Source: Blastococcus sp. CT_GayMR19 (GTDB lineage: Bacteria; Actinomycetota; Actinomycetes; Mycobacteriales; Geodermatophilaceae). Taken from it: DNA of 64,000 nucleotides. Below, piece after piece: positions 8,243-16,182 of this stretch. Made by a program: the position numbers and the translations under genes. The stretch lies in contig NZ_SPQL01000002.1 of NCBI RefSeq assembly GCF_004570385.1, positions 124,001 through 188,000 of the forward strand, read 5' to 3'. Under the pieces are notes generated by a model. That model worked only from the letters and a program-made list of their open reading frames with translations. It made no database searches and was not told the DNA's origin. How positions within the stretch are numbered: the first letter of the stretch is position 1; the number at the start of each line of letters is the position of its first letter.

Positions 8243-9687
8243 CCACCGCCGTCCTGGACCGGTCCGCGCCCCGGCAGCGGGTCCGGCAGCTGACCGCGGC
8301 CGGCGTGCGGGGGTCTGTCCGCGGACGCCTGCTCCCGTGGGCCGCGACGATGATCGCGACGGGCGGACTGCTGTACGCCGGGACAGGGGCCCCGGCCACC
8401 ATGCTCCTGGCCCCCGTGCCCGTGCTGGTCCACGAGACGACCCGCCGTCTCGGCGCCCAGGCCGCCACCATCGCCCGGCTGCAGGAGGAACGGACCGCCC
8501 TGGCCACCGCGGTGCAGGCCCGTGCCGACGAGCTCGACCTCGCCACCCGCATGCTCGCCGCACGCGCGCAGACCATGACCAGCGTCATCGACGCCGTGAC
8601 CGAGCAGTCGATCATCGGCACGGACAAGGACGGCGTGATCCGGGTGTGGAACCCGGGCGCGGAGAAGATGCTCGGCCTGCCCCGGGTGGACGTCGTCCGC
8701 AAGCGCTCGATCGTGGAGTTCCACGTCCCCGAGGAACTCGAGTCCGTCGCCGAGGACGTCGGGACGGCGCCAGGGCTGGCCGCGCTCGTGCACGCCGCCC
8801 AGGAGCGGGGCAGCGACGTGCGCGACTGGACCTACCTGGCCGCGGACGGCGGGCGCCGGACGGTGGCCGTGGCGGTCACCCCCCGGACCGATGACCGCGG
8901 CGTCCACGCCGGCTGGAACTTCGTCGGCACGGACATGACCGAGGCGCGCGCCAACGAGAAGATGAAGGACCAGTTCGTGAGCCTGATCAGCCACGAGCTG
9001 CGCACCCCGCTGAGCTCCATCCTGGGGTACCTCGAACTCGTCCTGGACGACGAGGACGAGACGCTGTCGGCCGAACAGCGGAAGTACCTGACGACGGTCG
9101 AGCGCAACGCCCACCGGCTGCAGCGGCTCGTCGGCGACCTGCTGTTCACCGCCCAGGTCGAGGCGGGCCGGTTCACGCTCCAGCCCGAGGACGTCGACCT
9201 CGCGGGCGTGGTCCGCGCGGCGGAGGAGACGATCCGGGTCACCGCGGATGCCGCCGGGGTAGAGGTCGGCGTCGAGGTGCCCGCCGGCGGCCTGGTCGTC
9301 GCCGGGGACGCCGTCCGCCTCGGGCAGGCCTGCGACAACCTCGTCTCCAACGCGGTGAAGTTCACGCCGTCCGGCGGCCGGGTCACCCTGGCGCTGCGCG
9401 AGGTGTGGCAGACGCCGGACGGTGCCGTCACCGCCGCCGAACGCCCGGGCGCGGTGCCCGTGGCCCAGCTGTCGGTGCAGGACACCGGCATGGGCATCCC
9501 CGCCGGAGAGCAGGGCAAGCTGTTCACCCGCTTCTTCCGCGCGTCCACCGCGCAGCGCAACGCCGTGCCCGGCGTGGGCCTGGGGTTGACCATCACCAAG
9601 GCGATCACCACCGCGCACGGCGGCACGCTCGACGTGGTCAGCGCCGAGGGGCAGGGCACCACCTTCACCCTGACGCTGCCGCGATGA
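8239..9687 (+). CDS. PAS-domain sensor histidine kinase
   Basis: 482 residues. One or two hydrophobic segments (about 33-64) are followed by a coiled linker (65-112), a PAS domain (about 113-235: IIGTDKDGVIRVWNPGAEKM), the HisKA box FVSLISHELRTPLSSILGYL with His252, and a HATPase_c domain with VSNAVKFTP, DTGMGIP and GVGLGLTITKAI. It autophosphorylates on His252 and probably phosphorylates the REC protein encoded just before it. Its position directly ahead of the TasA/SipW locus, with two more receiver proteins downstream, suggests the system controls that locus; this is inference. Confidence 0.92.
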   Translation: MTTAVLDRSAPRQRVRQLTAAGVRGSVRGRLLPWAATMIATGGLLYAGTGAPATMLLAPVPVLVHETTRRLGAQAATIARLQEERTALATAVQARADELDLATRMLAARAQTMTSVIDAVTEQSIIGTDKDGVIRVWNPGAEKMLGLPRVDVVRKRSIVEFHVPEELESVAEDVGTAPGLAALVHAAQERGSDVRDWTYLAADGGRRTVAVAVTPRTDDRGVHAGWNFVGTDMTEARANEKMKDQFVSLISHELRTPLSSILGYLELVLDDEDETLSAEQRKYLTTVERNAHRLQRLVGDLLFTAQVEAGRFTLQPEDVDLAGVVRAAEETIRVTADAAGVEVGVEVPAGGLVVAGDAVRLGQACDNLVSNAVKFTPSGGRVTLALREVWQTPDGAVTAAERPGAVPVAQLSVQDTGMGIPAGEQGKLFTRFFRASTAQRNAVPGVGLGLTITKAITTAHGGTLDVVSAEGQGTTFTLTLPR

Positions 9688-9955
9688 CACTGTCCATGAC
9701 ACTGTCGTCCTCCGGACGACACCGCGGCCACGTGCCGTCCCAGGGGCGTTGAGCCCCTGCTCGCATCCCTGCCGGGACCCTTCGGGCCCACGACAGGTCC
9801 ACGACGCTCCGCGGCGCTGCCGACTCGCCACGACCCATCCGCCGGGCGTGCGAGCCTTCCGCTGGTGCGCTGAGCCGCTTCGTCGCGGCTGCGCGGACCC
9901 CTCCGGGGCCCACTCGCCACGACCCAGCCGCGGTGCGGTCCGGAGGGCCGCAATG
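9688..9955. other. Non-coding spacer after the kinase gene
   Basis: No convincing gene. The stretch holds imperfect direct repeats around CTCGCCACGACCCA (near 9825-9840 and 9913-9927) and several short GGGACC/GGTCCC-type inverted repeats, which could act as a terminator for the kinase transcript. Confidence 0.4.
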
Positions 9956-10012
9956 TTCTTGCGGAAGCCTTGCGGATCGCTGGCGGGTCACCTGCGGTTG
10001 CGCCTCCACAGT
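9956..10012 (+). promoter_or_regulatory. Phased direct-repeat regulatory region of the first tasA gene
   Basis: Copies of CTTGCGG start at 9958 and 9969 and a variant CCTGCGG at 9991, giving spacings of 11 and 22 bases, i.e. one and two helical turns. A 57-base block here matches 27579-27635 ahead of the second tasA copy at 48 of 57 positions, with the same spacings. Phased direct repeats of this kind are typical binding sites for OmpR-family regulators; one is encoded at 13635-14360. The regulator is inferred. Confidence 0.55.
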
Positions 10013-10067
10013 CGTTCTTGTCACCGGGAACACCCGATGACCGGATCGGACACAGGAGACGCAGGAC

Positions 10068-10697
10068 ATGACCACCAACGCCCCGCTCGTCGAGCGCAGC
10101 ACCACCCGCAAGCTCGTCGGTTCCCTCGCCATCCTCGGCACGGCTGCCGCCGTCGCCGGCCTCGGCACCTACGGAAACTTCACCGACAGCACCACGCTGA
10201 TGAACACCACGGTCGACACCGGCACCCTCTCGATCAACCTGGCCCAGCCCGGCGGCGCCGTCGCCGTCCCCGTCACCACCACCGGCTTCGTGCCCGGCGA
10301 CTCGATGAGCCGCGCGGTCAACCTGATCAACGACGGCGGCTCCGCCCTCGGCTCCGTGACCGTCACCTCCTCCGTCACCTCGCCGGCCAGCGTGCTCACC
10401 ACGGACGTGGTCAACGGCCTGCAGCTGAGCATCAAGGGCTGCTCGGTGGCCTGGACCCAGGGCGGCACCCCCACCGCGCCCACCTACGCCTGCTCCGGCA
10501 CCGAGCGCTCCATCGTCTCGGGCCCGGCCGCCAACAACGCGGCCCTGGTCAACCCCGCCAGCCTCGCGGCCGGCGGCGTCGACAACCTCGTGTTCACGGT
10601 CGCGCTGCCCGCCTCCGCGGACAACACCTTCCAGAACAAGAGCGCGTCGCTGAGCCTGACCTTCACGGCGGCCCAGCGCACCGGCACCGCCCGCTGA
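10068..10697 (+). CDS. TasA/camelysin-family secreted fibre protein, copy 1
   Basis: 209 residues. N-terminal signal segment (KLVGSLAILGTAAAVAGLGTYG) followed by NFTDSTTLMNTTVDTGTLSI, the layout of TasA/CalY-type substrates of SipW signal peptidases (T-x-A-x-F-S/T-D followed by N-T-x-x-T-G). The mature part is Thr/Ser/Val-rich, beta-strand-like, with one Cys pair. Bacillus TasA forms the amyloid-like or filamentous matrix fibre. The dedicated signal peptidase gene lies 32 bases downstream. It differs from the copy at 27690-28319 at about 23 positions by my count. Confidence 0.82.
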   Translation: MTTNAPLVERSTTRKLVGSLAILGTAAAVAGLGTYGNFTDSTTLMNTTVDTGTLSINLAQPGGAVAVPVTTTGFVPGDSMSRAVNLINDGGSALGSVTVTSSVTSPASVLTTDVVNGLQLSIKGCSVAWTQGGTPTAPTYACSGTERSIVSGPAANNAALVNPASLAAGGVDNLVFTVALPASADNTFQNKSASLSLTFTAAQRTGTAR

Positions 10698-10729
10698 TCG
10701 CCGGCTGACAAGGCTCCGGAGAATCCGTC

Positions 10730-11356
10730 ATGACCTCCCTCCTGCAGGTCGTCCGCCCGGGGGCAGCCCAGCTGCCCCCGGGATCCGACCTCCTTCTCGC
10801 GGCCCGCCGCTGGGCAGGCCCCACCCGCCGGTTCCTGGCGCGTGCCCTCCCCTGGGTCGTCCGCGGGATCGTGGTGGTGGCGGTCGTGGCATTCGCCGGA
10901 CTGGCCGTCGGCCCGCACGTCCTGGGCTACCGGACGATGACGATGCTCACCGCGAGCATGTCGCCGGCCATCGACCCGGGCGACGTCACGATCGTGACGC
11001 CGCTGGCGGTCACGGACGTGACCGAGGGAATGGTGATCACCTACCACATCCCGATCGGCGAGCACCAGCTCGTCACCCACCGCGTCATGTCGGTGGAGCA
11101 GGGCACGGACGGCAGCGTCACCGTGCAGACCAAGGGCGACGCGAACGAGTCGATCGACCCCTGGAAGGCGACGCTCGCAGGCGACACCGCCTACGAGGTC
11201 CGCGCGGTCGTCCCGGAGATCGGGCACGTGATCCACGCGCTCCGCACCCCCGCCGTCGCCACCGCCCTCGTCTACGGAGCCCCGGCGCTCGTCGCCGGCT
11301 GGCTGCTCCTGTCCATCTGGCGCCCCCGCAAGCAGGAAGAGGAGGTCCGAGCATGA
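10730..11356 (+). CDS. sipW: SipW-type (ER-type) signal peptidase I
   Basis: 208 residues. N-terminal membrane helix at about 42-60, then TMLTASMSPAIDPGD with nucleophile Ser76, LVTHRVMSV with His117 in place of the lysine of bacterial-type SPases, and VQTKGDANESIDP, the conserved box with Asp137. A second membrane helix lies near the C-terminus (ALVYGAPALVAGWLLLSIW). It is predicted to cleave TasA-type proteins on the outer face of the membrane; the neighbouring TasA protein and the two small exported proteins are the likely substrates. It overlaps the next gene by 4 bases. Confidence 0.9.
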   Translation: MTSLLQVVRPGAAQLPPGSDLLLAARRWAGPTRRFLARALPWVVRGIVVVAVVAFAGLAVGPHVLGYRTMTMLTASMSPAIDPGDVTIVTPLAVTDVTEGMVITYHIPIGEHQLVTHRVMSVEQGTDGSVTVQTKGDANESIDPWKATLAGDTAYEVRAVVPEIGHVIHALRTPAVATALVYGAPALVAGWLLLSIWRPRKQEEEVRA

Positions 11357-11781
11357 CCGCCATCCGCCGCCTGCCCGTCATCATCGGCCTCACCATGGCC
11401 GTGCTGATCGGCAGCGTCATCCCCGCCTCCGCGACCTTCGGCGACAGCGCCGCCGTCGCGACCGAGATCAAGACCACCCGGGTCGAGGCCCCCACGTCCG
11501 TGGTCGGCACCCTCAAGTGCAACGCCCCGACCGGGACGACCGCGACCATGGGCGCGACCTGGAAGGCCAGCACGACTCCCCGGATCTCCGGGTACCGCGT
11601 GAAGGTCTACTTCAGTGACGGCTTCGTCCAGACCGTCGAGCTCGGCCCGAGCGCAACGAGCTGGAGCGCTCAGATCGGTATGTACTACGTGACGGCCTTC
11701 ACCGTCGAGTACTCCGTCACCACCGTGACCGACTACGGCTGGTTCACGGAGTCGGCCAAGACGGGACAGTTCCGGTGCTGA
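11353..11781 (+). CDS. Small exported protein, SipW-cluster type, copy A
   Basis: 142 residues. Signal peptide LPVIIGLTMAVLIGSVIPASA then TFGDSAAV, similar to the cleavage region of TasA-type proteins. The mature 110 residues look like a single fibronectin-III/Ig-like beta sandwich (WKASTTPRISGYRVKVYFSD) with two cysteines that could pair. It is paralogous to the gene at 12497: same length class, same signal (GLT-A-LIG-I-PASATF), same C-terminal Cys. Probably a minor fibre or surface subunit; function unknown. Confidence 0.72.
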   Translation: MTAIRRLPVIIGLTMAVLIGSVIPASATFGDSAAVATEIKTTRVEAPTSVVGTLKCNAPTGTTATMGATWKASTTPRISGYRVKVYFSDGFVQTVELGPSATSWSAQIGMYYVTAFTVEYSVTTVTDYGWFTESAKTGQFRC

Positions 11782-12452
11782 CCGCCCTCGTCGTCGACGA
11801 CGAGCCCGAGGGCCGCTGGCGGCTCACCGACCTGCTGACGCTGGGCGGCTGGGACGTGGTCCAGGCCGCCGGCCCCGAGAACGCGCTCCGCCAGGCGGCG
11901 CTCCTCGAGCCCGACCTGATCGTCATCGACGCCTCGACCTCGCGCATGCAGGCGCCCTCGCTCTTCCGCCGGCTCCGCGGAGTCGGCTCCCGGGCCCGCT
12001 TCCTGCTCGTCGTGACCGACCCCTCGGAGGTCCTTCGCGCCGAGGCCGCCGCCGCAGGGGCTCTGGCCTGCCTCCCGAAGCCGGTCGACCCCCGGCTCCT
12101 CCTCAGCTTCCTGCGCAGCCGGACCACGGGGCTGGCTGCGCAGGATCACAACCTGGCCGACATCCGCGAGATCGACGACCTGCACGAGCAGGACATCGAC
12201 GCCGATCTCGACGAGCGCCTCCAGGAGATCTACGTGGCGACGCTGCCCGGCCGCCTGACCGCCATCGCCTCCGGTGCGCGGTCCGGGGACCCGGTGGCCG
12301 TGGCCTCGGCCGCCTTCACCCTCGCCGGCACCAGCGGCCAGCTCGGCTACCGGGAGGTCGCGTCGCTCTGCCAGGCGATCGCCCGGGACGCCCGCCGGGG
12401 CGTGGTGGCCCACTCGCGGCTCGCCGAACTCCGGCAGCTCACCAACGCCTGA
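11775..12452 (+). CDS. Receiver domain fused to a degenerate HPt-like domain, copy A
   Basis: 225 residues from a GTG start (MLTALVVDDEPEGRWRLTDL), overlapping the previous gene by 7 bases. The receiver domain (1-118) keeps the acidic pair, the phospho-acceptor Asp of LIVIDAS and the Lys of LPKPVDP. Residues about 150-220 fit an HPt helical bundle, but the usual H-T-L-K-G box reads F-T-L-A-G (AAFTLAGTSGQLG), so the phosphorylatable His is replaced by Phe. The module cannot relay phosphate in the usual way and may bind partners instead. Paralogue at 12937-13656. Confidence 0.8.
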   Translation: MLTALVVDDEPEGRWRLTDLLTLGGWDVVQAAGPENALRQAALLEPDLIVIDASTSRMQAPSLFRRLRGVGSRARFLLVVTDPSEVLRAEAAAAGALACLPKPVDPRLLLSFLRSRTTGLAAQDHNLADIREIDDLHEQDIDADLDERLQEIYVATLPGRLTAIASGARSGDPVAVASAAFTLAGTSGQLGYREVASLCQAIARDARRGVVAHSRLAELRQLTNA

Positions 12453-12496
12453 CCCAGCACCGCGCGACCCGACGTCCAGGAGAAAGGAGACCGAGC

Positions 12497-12943
12497 ATGA
12501 GCACTTCCCGACGCGCCCTGACCCTCATCGGGCTCACCGTCGCCGCGCTGATCGGCGCGATCGCCCCTGCCTCGGCCACCTTCTCCGAGACCGTCAAGGT
12601 CACCACCCCGGTCGGCACCGCCACGATCACGCCGCCGACTCAGCTCGAGGCCAAGAGCATCTGCACGACGACGGTCGACCCGCTGACCCAGGCCAGCACG
12701 TCGACCGTGACCGACGTCAAGGTCGAGTGGCAGGAGAGCACGTTCCTGCGCGCCACCGGTTACCGGATCACCGTCCACCCGGCCGGCGGGCCGGCCTACA
12801 CGCTGGCCACCATCGGGCGGACCGACGAGATCTTCGTGGACCCCAGCGACGTGCGCGGCAACAACCCGCGGATCTCTGTGACGACGCTGAGCGGCACGAC
12901 GTGGACGGCACAGTCCGTTCTCACCGGGATCACGTCGTGCTGA
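12497..12943 (+). CDS. Small exported protein, SipW-cluster type, copy B
   Basis: 148 residues, ATG after AGGAGAAAGGAG. Signal peptide ALTLIGLTVAALIGAIAPASA followed by TFSETVKV, close to the TasA-type cleavage region. The mature part is a beta-rich domain (VKVEWQESTFLRATGYRITV) with cysteines near each end, comparable to copy A at 11353. Overlaps the second receiver gene by 7 bases exactly as copy A overlaps the first, so the two-gene unit was duplicated in tandem. Confidence 0.72.
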   Translation: MSTSRRALTLIGLTVAALIGAIAPASATFSETVKVTTPVGTATITPPTQLEAKSICTTTVDPLTQASTSTVTDVKVEWQESTFLRATGYRITVHPAGGPAYTLATIGRTDEIFVDPSDVRGNNPRISVTTLSGTTWTAQSVLTGITSC

Positions 12944-13656
12944 CCGCCCTCGTCGTCGACGACTCGCCCGGCGCGCGGAGGCGCGTGGCCACGCTGCTGA
13001 AGCTCGGCGGCTGGGAGGTCCACCAGGCGGTCGGCATCGAGGCGGCGCTGAGGACGGCCGAGGAGGTGGACCCCGACCTGGTGGTCACCGACATCGTGAT
13101 GCGCGGGGGCAACGGCGCTGCCCTGCTGCACCGCCTCCGCAACGAGGGCTGCCGCGCCCGCTCGGTCGTCGTGGCCACGCACGTCACCCGTGAGGTGCGC
13201 GAGTACGCCGCGGCCGCCGGTGCGCTGGCCTGCCTGGCCAAACCGATCGACCCCCGCGAGTTCCTCGACGTCATGCACGCCGTCACCGGACGAGGGGTCC
13301 CGCAGGGCACCGCTCAGGCGGTCCGACCGGTCGAGCCGGCTCCGCTGCGGGTCGACGCCGAGCGCCTGGACCAGGCGAAGGAGAGGTACGTCAGCCAGCT
13401 GCCGCTGCGTCTGTCGGCGATCACGGCCGGCGCCCAGCAGGGGGACTCGGCGGCCGTCGTGACCGCCGCCCGCGCCCTGGCCGGGGCGAGCTCAGAGGTG
13501 GGCCAGGCCGAGGTCGCCTGGATCTGCACCACGATCGCCGCCGAGGCCAACCGGGGCGTCCTGGCCCACGCGCGCCTGATGCAGCTCGTGGCGCTCAGTG
13601 CGAGCGCCCATGGCGGACGCCGCTCACTGACAGGTCAGGCCGCGACCAGCCGGTAG
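12937..13656 (+). CDS. Receiver domain fused to a degenerate HPt-like domain, copy B
   Basis: 239 residues from GTG. Receiver motifs are intact (VVDDSPGARR, DLVVTDIVMRGG, LAKPIDP). The C-terminal helical region repeats the HPt fold but has AARALAGASSEVG where AAHTLKGS is expected: the His is Arg and the Lys is Ala. Shares the opening MLTALVVDD and overall layout with copy A. Its last 22 bases overlap the convergent OmpR-type gene. Confidence 0.8.
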   Translation: MLTALVVDDSPGARRRVATLLKLGGWEVHQAVGIEAALRTAEEVDPDLVVTDIVMRGGNGAALLHRLRNEGCRARSVVVATHVTREVREYAAAAGALACLAKPIDPREFLDVMHAVTGRGVPQGTAQAVRPVEPAPLRVDAERLDQAKERYVSQLPLRLSAITAGAQQGDSAAVVTAARALAGASSEVGQAEVAWICTTIAAEANRGVLAHARLMQLVALSASAHGGRRSLTGQAATSR

Positions 13657-14360
13657 CCGACCCCGCGCACGGTACGGATCTCCGGGGAGTTCAACCCGGC
13701 CGCCACGAGCTTGCGGCGCAGGTTGGACATGTGGGCCTCGACCAGCCGGAGGTTGCCCTCCCAGTCGGTCTGCCAGACCTCGCGCAGGAGCGTCTCCCGC
13801 TGCAGCACGCGTCCCGGCCGGGAGGCCAGCGCGGCCAGCAGGTCGAACTCGGTGCGGGTCAGGTCGACGATCGAGCCGTCCACCCGCACCTCGCGGCTCT
13901 CCTCGTCGACCTCCAGCTCGGCGAGCCGGCGGACCGACTCCTCGGGGGTGACGGCAGCGGTGACCGAGACCGGTCGCGGGAAGCGCAGCATCGCCTGGAC
14001 GCGCGCCACCAGCTCGCGCGGCGAGAACGGCTTGGCCATGTATCCGTCGGCGCCGACGGCGAGGCCGATCAGGAGGTCGACCTCCTCGGCGCGGGCGGTG
14101 AGCATGAGCACGTAGCACTGGGTCTCGGCGCGGATCTGGCGGCAGATCTCGGTGCCGTCGGCGTCCGGCAGGCCGAGGTCGAGGACGACGACGTCGGGGA
14201 CCGAACGGCGCAGCTCCTCCATGCAGGCGGCACCCGACGCGACGGCGCGGACGTCCATCCCGGCCTTGGTGAGCACCGTGACGACGAGCTCACGGATCTC
14301 GTCGGTGTCCTCGACGACGAGCACGGTCTGACCCGGCAACGTCCTCTCCTCCTCATGCAT
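13635..14360 (-). CDS. OmpR/PhoB-family response regulator
   Basis: 241 residues. Receiver domain (VLVVEDTDEIREL, phospho-Asp in VVLDLGLPDADG, Lys in YMAKPFSP) followed by a winged-helix DNA-binding domain (RTEFDLLAALASRPGRVLQR, LVEAHMSNLRRKL, IRTVRGVGYRLV). No kinase is adjacent. It is convergent to and overlaps the receiver/pseudo-HPt gene, and is a natural candidate to bind the phased repeats ahead of both tasA copies. Confidence 0.92.
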   Translation of the reverse strand: MHEEERTLPGQTVLVVEDTDEIRELVVTVLTKAGMDVRAVASGAACMEELRRSVPDVVVLDLGLPDADGTEICRQIRAETQCYVLMLTARAEEVDLLIGLAVGADGYMAKPFSPRELVARVQAMLRFPRPVSVTAAVTPEESVRRLAELEVDEESREVRVDGSIVDLTRTEFDLLAALASRPGRVLQRETLLREVWQTDWEGNLRLVEAHMSNLRRKLVAAGLNSPEIRTVRGVGYRLVAA

Positions 14361-14433
14361 GCGCGCTACGGCGCGGAAGGCAGTCCTTCCGTCACCTGAA
14401 CGGGTGATCGGCAGGCGGAGGCCGCAGCTTGAG

Positions 14434-14461
14434 CCGAGGAGGGAGCTCGTTCCTCCCTCGG
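14434..14461 (-). terminator. Hairpin downstream of the PEP-mutase-like gene
   Basis: CCGAGG at 14434 pairs with CCTCGG at 14456-14461 and continues with one bulge through AGGGAG/TTCCTCC. It lies 11 bases beyond the stop of the minus-strand gene ending at 14472. Confidence 0.6.
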
Positions 14462-14471
14462 AGGGGTGGGT

Positions 14472-15269
14472 TCAGTTCAGGGCGCGGGTGCTCTCCGGGA
14501 GGACGCCGCCGGCCACGAGCTCGGCCGTCGCGTCCTGGAGCGCGGTGAGCGCGACCCGCTGGGTGAACGGTCCGGTCGAGACCCGGGCGACGCCGAGCGC
14601 CTCCAGCTCGCGCGCCGGCAGCGACTTGCCGGGCACGCTGATCACGCTGAGCTTCTGCGGCCCGAGGGCGTCCACGAGCGCCTCGATCTCGTCCCGGGCG
14701 ACGACGCCCGGCACGAAGACGACGGGGGCGCCGGCCTCGACGAACGCCCGGCCCCGGCGGATCGCCTCGGCGACGAGCTCACTCCGGTCCGTACCGGGCT
14801 CGGCACGGACGAAGGCGTCGGTGCGGGCGTTGAGCACGAAGTCGATGCCGGCGTCCCGGCCGGCGCGCAGGACGGCCTCGACCGCGGCGACCGCCTCCTC
14901 GAGCGGCTTCATCTGGTCCTCGAGGTTGCCGCCCACCACGCCGATGTCGATCGCACGGCGGGCGGTCTCCCCCGGATCTCCGTAACCGGCTTCGAAGTCC
15001 ATGGTCACCGGCAGGTCCACGGCCGCCACGATCAGCCCGACCATGTCCAGGTGCAGGTTGAGCGGGATGTTCTCGCCGTCCTCGAAGCCGAACGTCGAGG
15101 CGATGGAGTGGCTCGCGGTGGCCAGCGCGCGCACGCCGTCGGTGCCGGCGACGACCTGGGCGGAGACCACGTCCCAGACATTGGCCAGGACCAGGATCTC
15201 CGGTGCGGTGTGCAGGTCCAGGAGGGCGCGGGCGCGGGCGGCGAGGTCGGGCGAGGTGGGCTCGGACAT
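14472..15269 (-). CDS. Isocitrate lyase/PEP mutase family protein
   Basis: 265 residues. Typical (beta/alpha)8 features of the ICL/PEPM superfamily: VLANVWDVVSAQVV, an active-site region MDFEAGYGDP, VGGNLEDQM and FVLNARTDAFVR. Family members cleave or rearrange C-C or P-C bonds of oxaloacetate- or isocitrate-like substrates with Mg2+. The K-K-C-G-H motif of true isocitrate lyase is absent, so it is one of the generic lyase/phosphonomutase-like proteins. Monocistronic by context. Confidence 0.88.
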   Translation of the reverse strand: MSEPTSPDLAARARALLDLHTAPEILVLANVWDVVSAQVVAGTDGVRALATASHSIASTFGFEDGENIPLNLHLDMVGLIVAAVDLPVTMDFEAGYGDPGETARRAIDIGVVGGNLEDQMKPLEEAVAAVEAVLRAGRDAGIDFVLNARTDAFVRAEPGTDRSELVAEAIRRGRAFVEAGAPVVFVPGVVARDEIEALVDALGPQKLSVISVPGKSLPARELEALGVARVSTGPFTQRVALTALQDATAELVAGGVLPESTRALN

Positions 15270-15340
15270 GGACCGAACCTAGGTGACGACGCCGCCCGGC
15301 GTGCGGCCCGGATTTCCTGCCCGCGGTCTGGCGTCCAGAC

Positions 15341-15359
15341 TTAGGCCAGGCTAACCTGC
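15341..15359 (+). promoter_or_regulatory. IdeR/DtxR iron box upstream of bfd-bfr
   Basis: TTAGGCCAGGCTAACCT matches the actinobacterial iron box TTAGGTTAGGCTAACCTAA at 15 of its first 17 positions. It lies about 62 bases ahead of bfd. In mycobacteria IdeR activates ferritin genes from such sites; activation here is inferred. Confidence 0.75.
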
Positions 15360-15420
15360 TCCCAGTGCCCAGCGGTCCGGCTGGTGCAGCACCGCCGGCT
15401 CCGGGGAAAGGCGATCGACG

Positions 15421-15627
15421 ATGTACGTGTGCCACTGCGCCGTGGTGACCGACAGCCATGTGCTCGAGGCGATCGCCAACGGTGCCCGTTGCGTCGCCGA
15501 CGTCGCGCGCCAGACGGGTGCCGGGCGTACCTGCGGAAACTGCATCAGCTCGCTGCGCGACCTCGTGTGCCAGCATTGCCCGGTCATGGCCGAGCGAGAT
15601 CTGGGAGTCGTCAGTGCAACCCGTTAG
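15421..15627 (+). CDS. bfd: Bacterioferritin-associated ferredoxin
   Basis: 68 residues, the usual length. The Fer2_BFD fold is shown by MYVCHCAVVTDSHVLEAIANGA and TGAGRTCGNC, giving the C-x-C ... C-x2-C ligands of a [2Fe-2S] cluster. Bfd donates electrons to bacterioferritin heme to release stored iron. It overlaps bfr by 14 bases, and an iron box precedes the pair. Confidence 0.93.
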   Translation: MYVCHCAVVTDSHVLEAIANGARCVADVARQTGAGRTCGNCISSLRDLVCQHCPVMAERDLGVVSATR

Positions 15628-16099
15628 CCCCCGCGTGGTCGAACTCCTCAACGAGGCGTTGACCTTCGAGCTCACCGTGACCAACGGCTACTTCCTCAAC
15701 GCCCGCATGCTCGACGCGAGGGGGCTGCCGAAGCTCGGCAAGGTCTTCTACGACCTCTCCATCGACGAGATGAAGGACGCCGACGCCCTGATCCAGCGGG
15801 TGCTGCTGTTCGACGGCCACCCCAACGTGCAGCGGCTCGGCGCCATCCGGGTCGGTGAGACGGCGGAGGAGATGCTGGTGCTCGCGCTCGACAGCGAGAA
15901 GGCCGCCGTCGCCCAGTTCAACGCCGCGGCCCGTGAGTGCCGCGAGCTCGGCGACCACGGCACGGCCTCGGTCTTCGACGAGATGGTCCGGGACGAGGAG
16001 AAGCACGCCGACTGGTTCGAGGCCCAGCTCGGCGCCATCGAGCGGGTCGGCCTCCCCCAGTACCTGGCCACGCAGATCTCCGCGGGCGAGGCTCCCTGA
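15614..16099 (+). CDS. bfr: Bacterioferritin with altered ferroxidase ligand
   Basis: 161 residues from GTG (QPVSPRVVELLNEALTFELT). The four-helix bundle matches bacterioferritins along its length, including the heme Met in IDEMK and the C-terminal MVRDEEKHADWFEAQL. Ferroxidase residues are FEL (Glu18 equivalent), IDEM (Glu51), LDSEK (Glu94), DEEKH (Glu127, His130). The usual His54 of E-M-K-H-A-D is Asp here (EMKDADALI), and HARM is NARM. Iron storage is likely; oxidation kinetics may differ. It is followed by a strong terminator. Confidence 0.92.
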   Translation: MQPVSPRVVELLNEALTFELTVTNGYFLNARMLDARGLPKLGKVFYDLSIDEMKDADALIQRVLLFDGHPNVQRLGAIRVGETAEEMLVLALDSEKAAVAQFNAAARECRELGDHGTASVFDEMVRDEEKHADWFEAQLGAIERVGLPQYLATQISAGEAP

Positions 16100-16128
16100 C
16101 GGGTCGGGCACAGCCCGGCAGAACGCGA

Positions 16129-16164
16129 CGAGGGCCGTCTCCCGGATTCGGGAGACGGCCCTCG
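16129..16164. terminator. Bidirectional hairpin terminator between bfr and the siderophore operon
   Basis: A perfect 16-bp stem (arm CGAGGGCCGTCTCCCG) with loop GATT lies between the two convergent transcripts, 30 bases after bfr and 19 bases before the end of the binding-protein gene. Confidence 0.85.
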
Positions 16165-16182
16165 CGTGCGCTGCGGCCTCGA

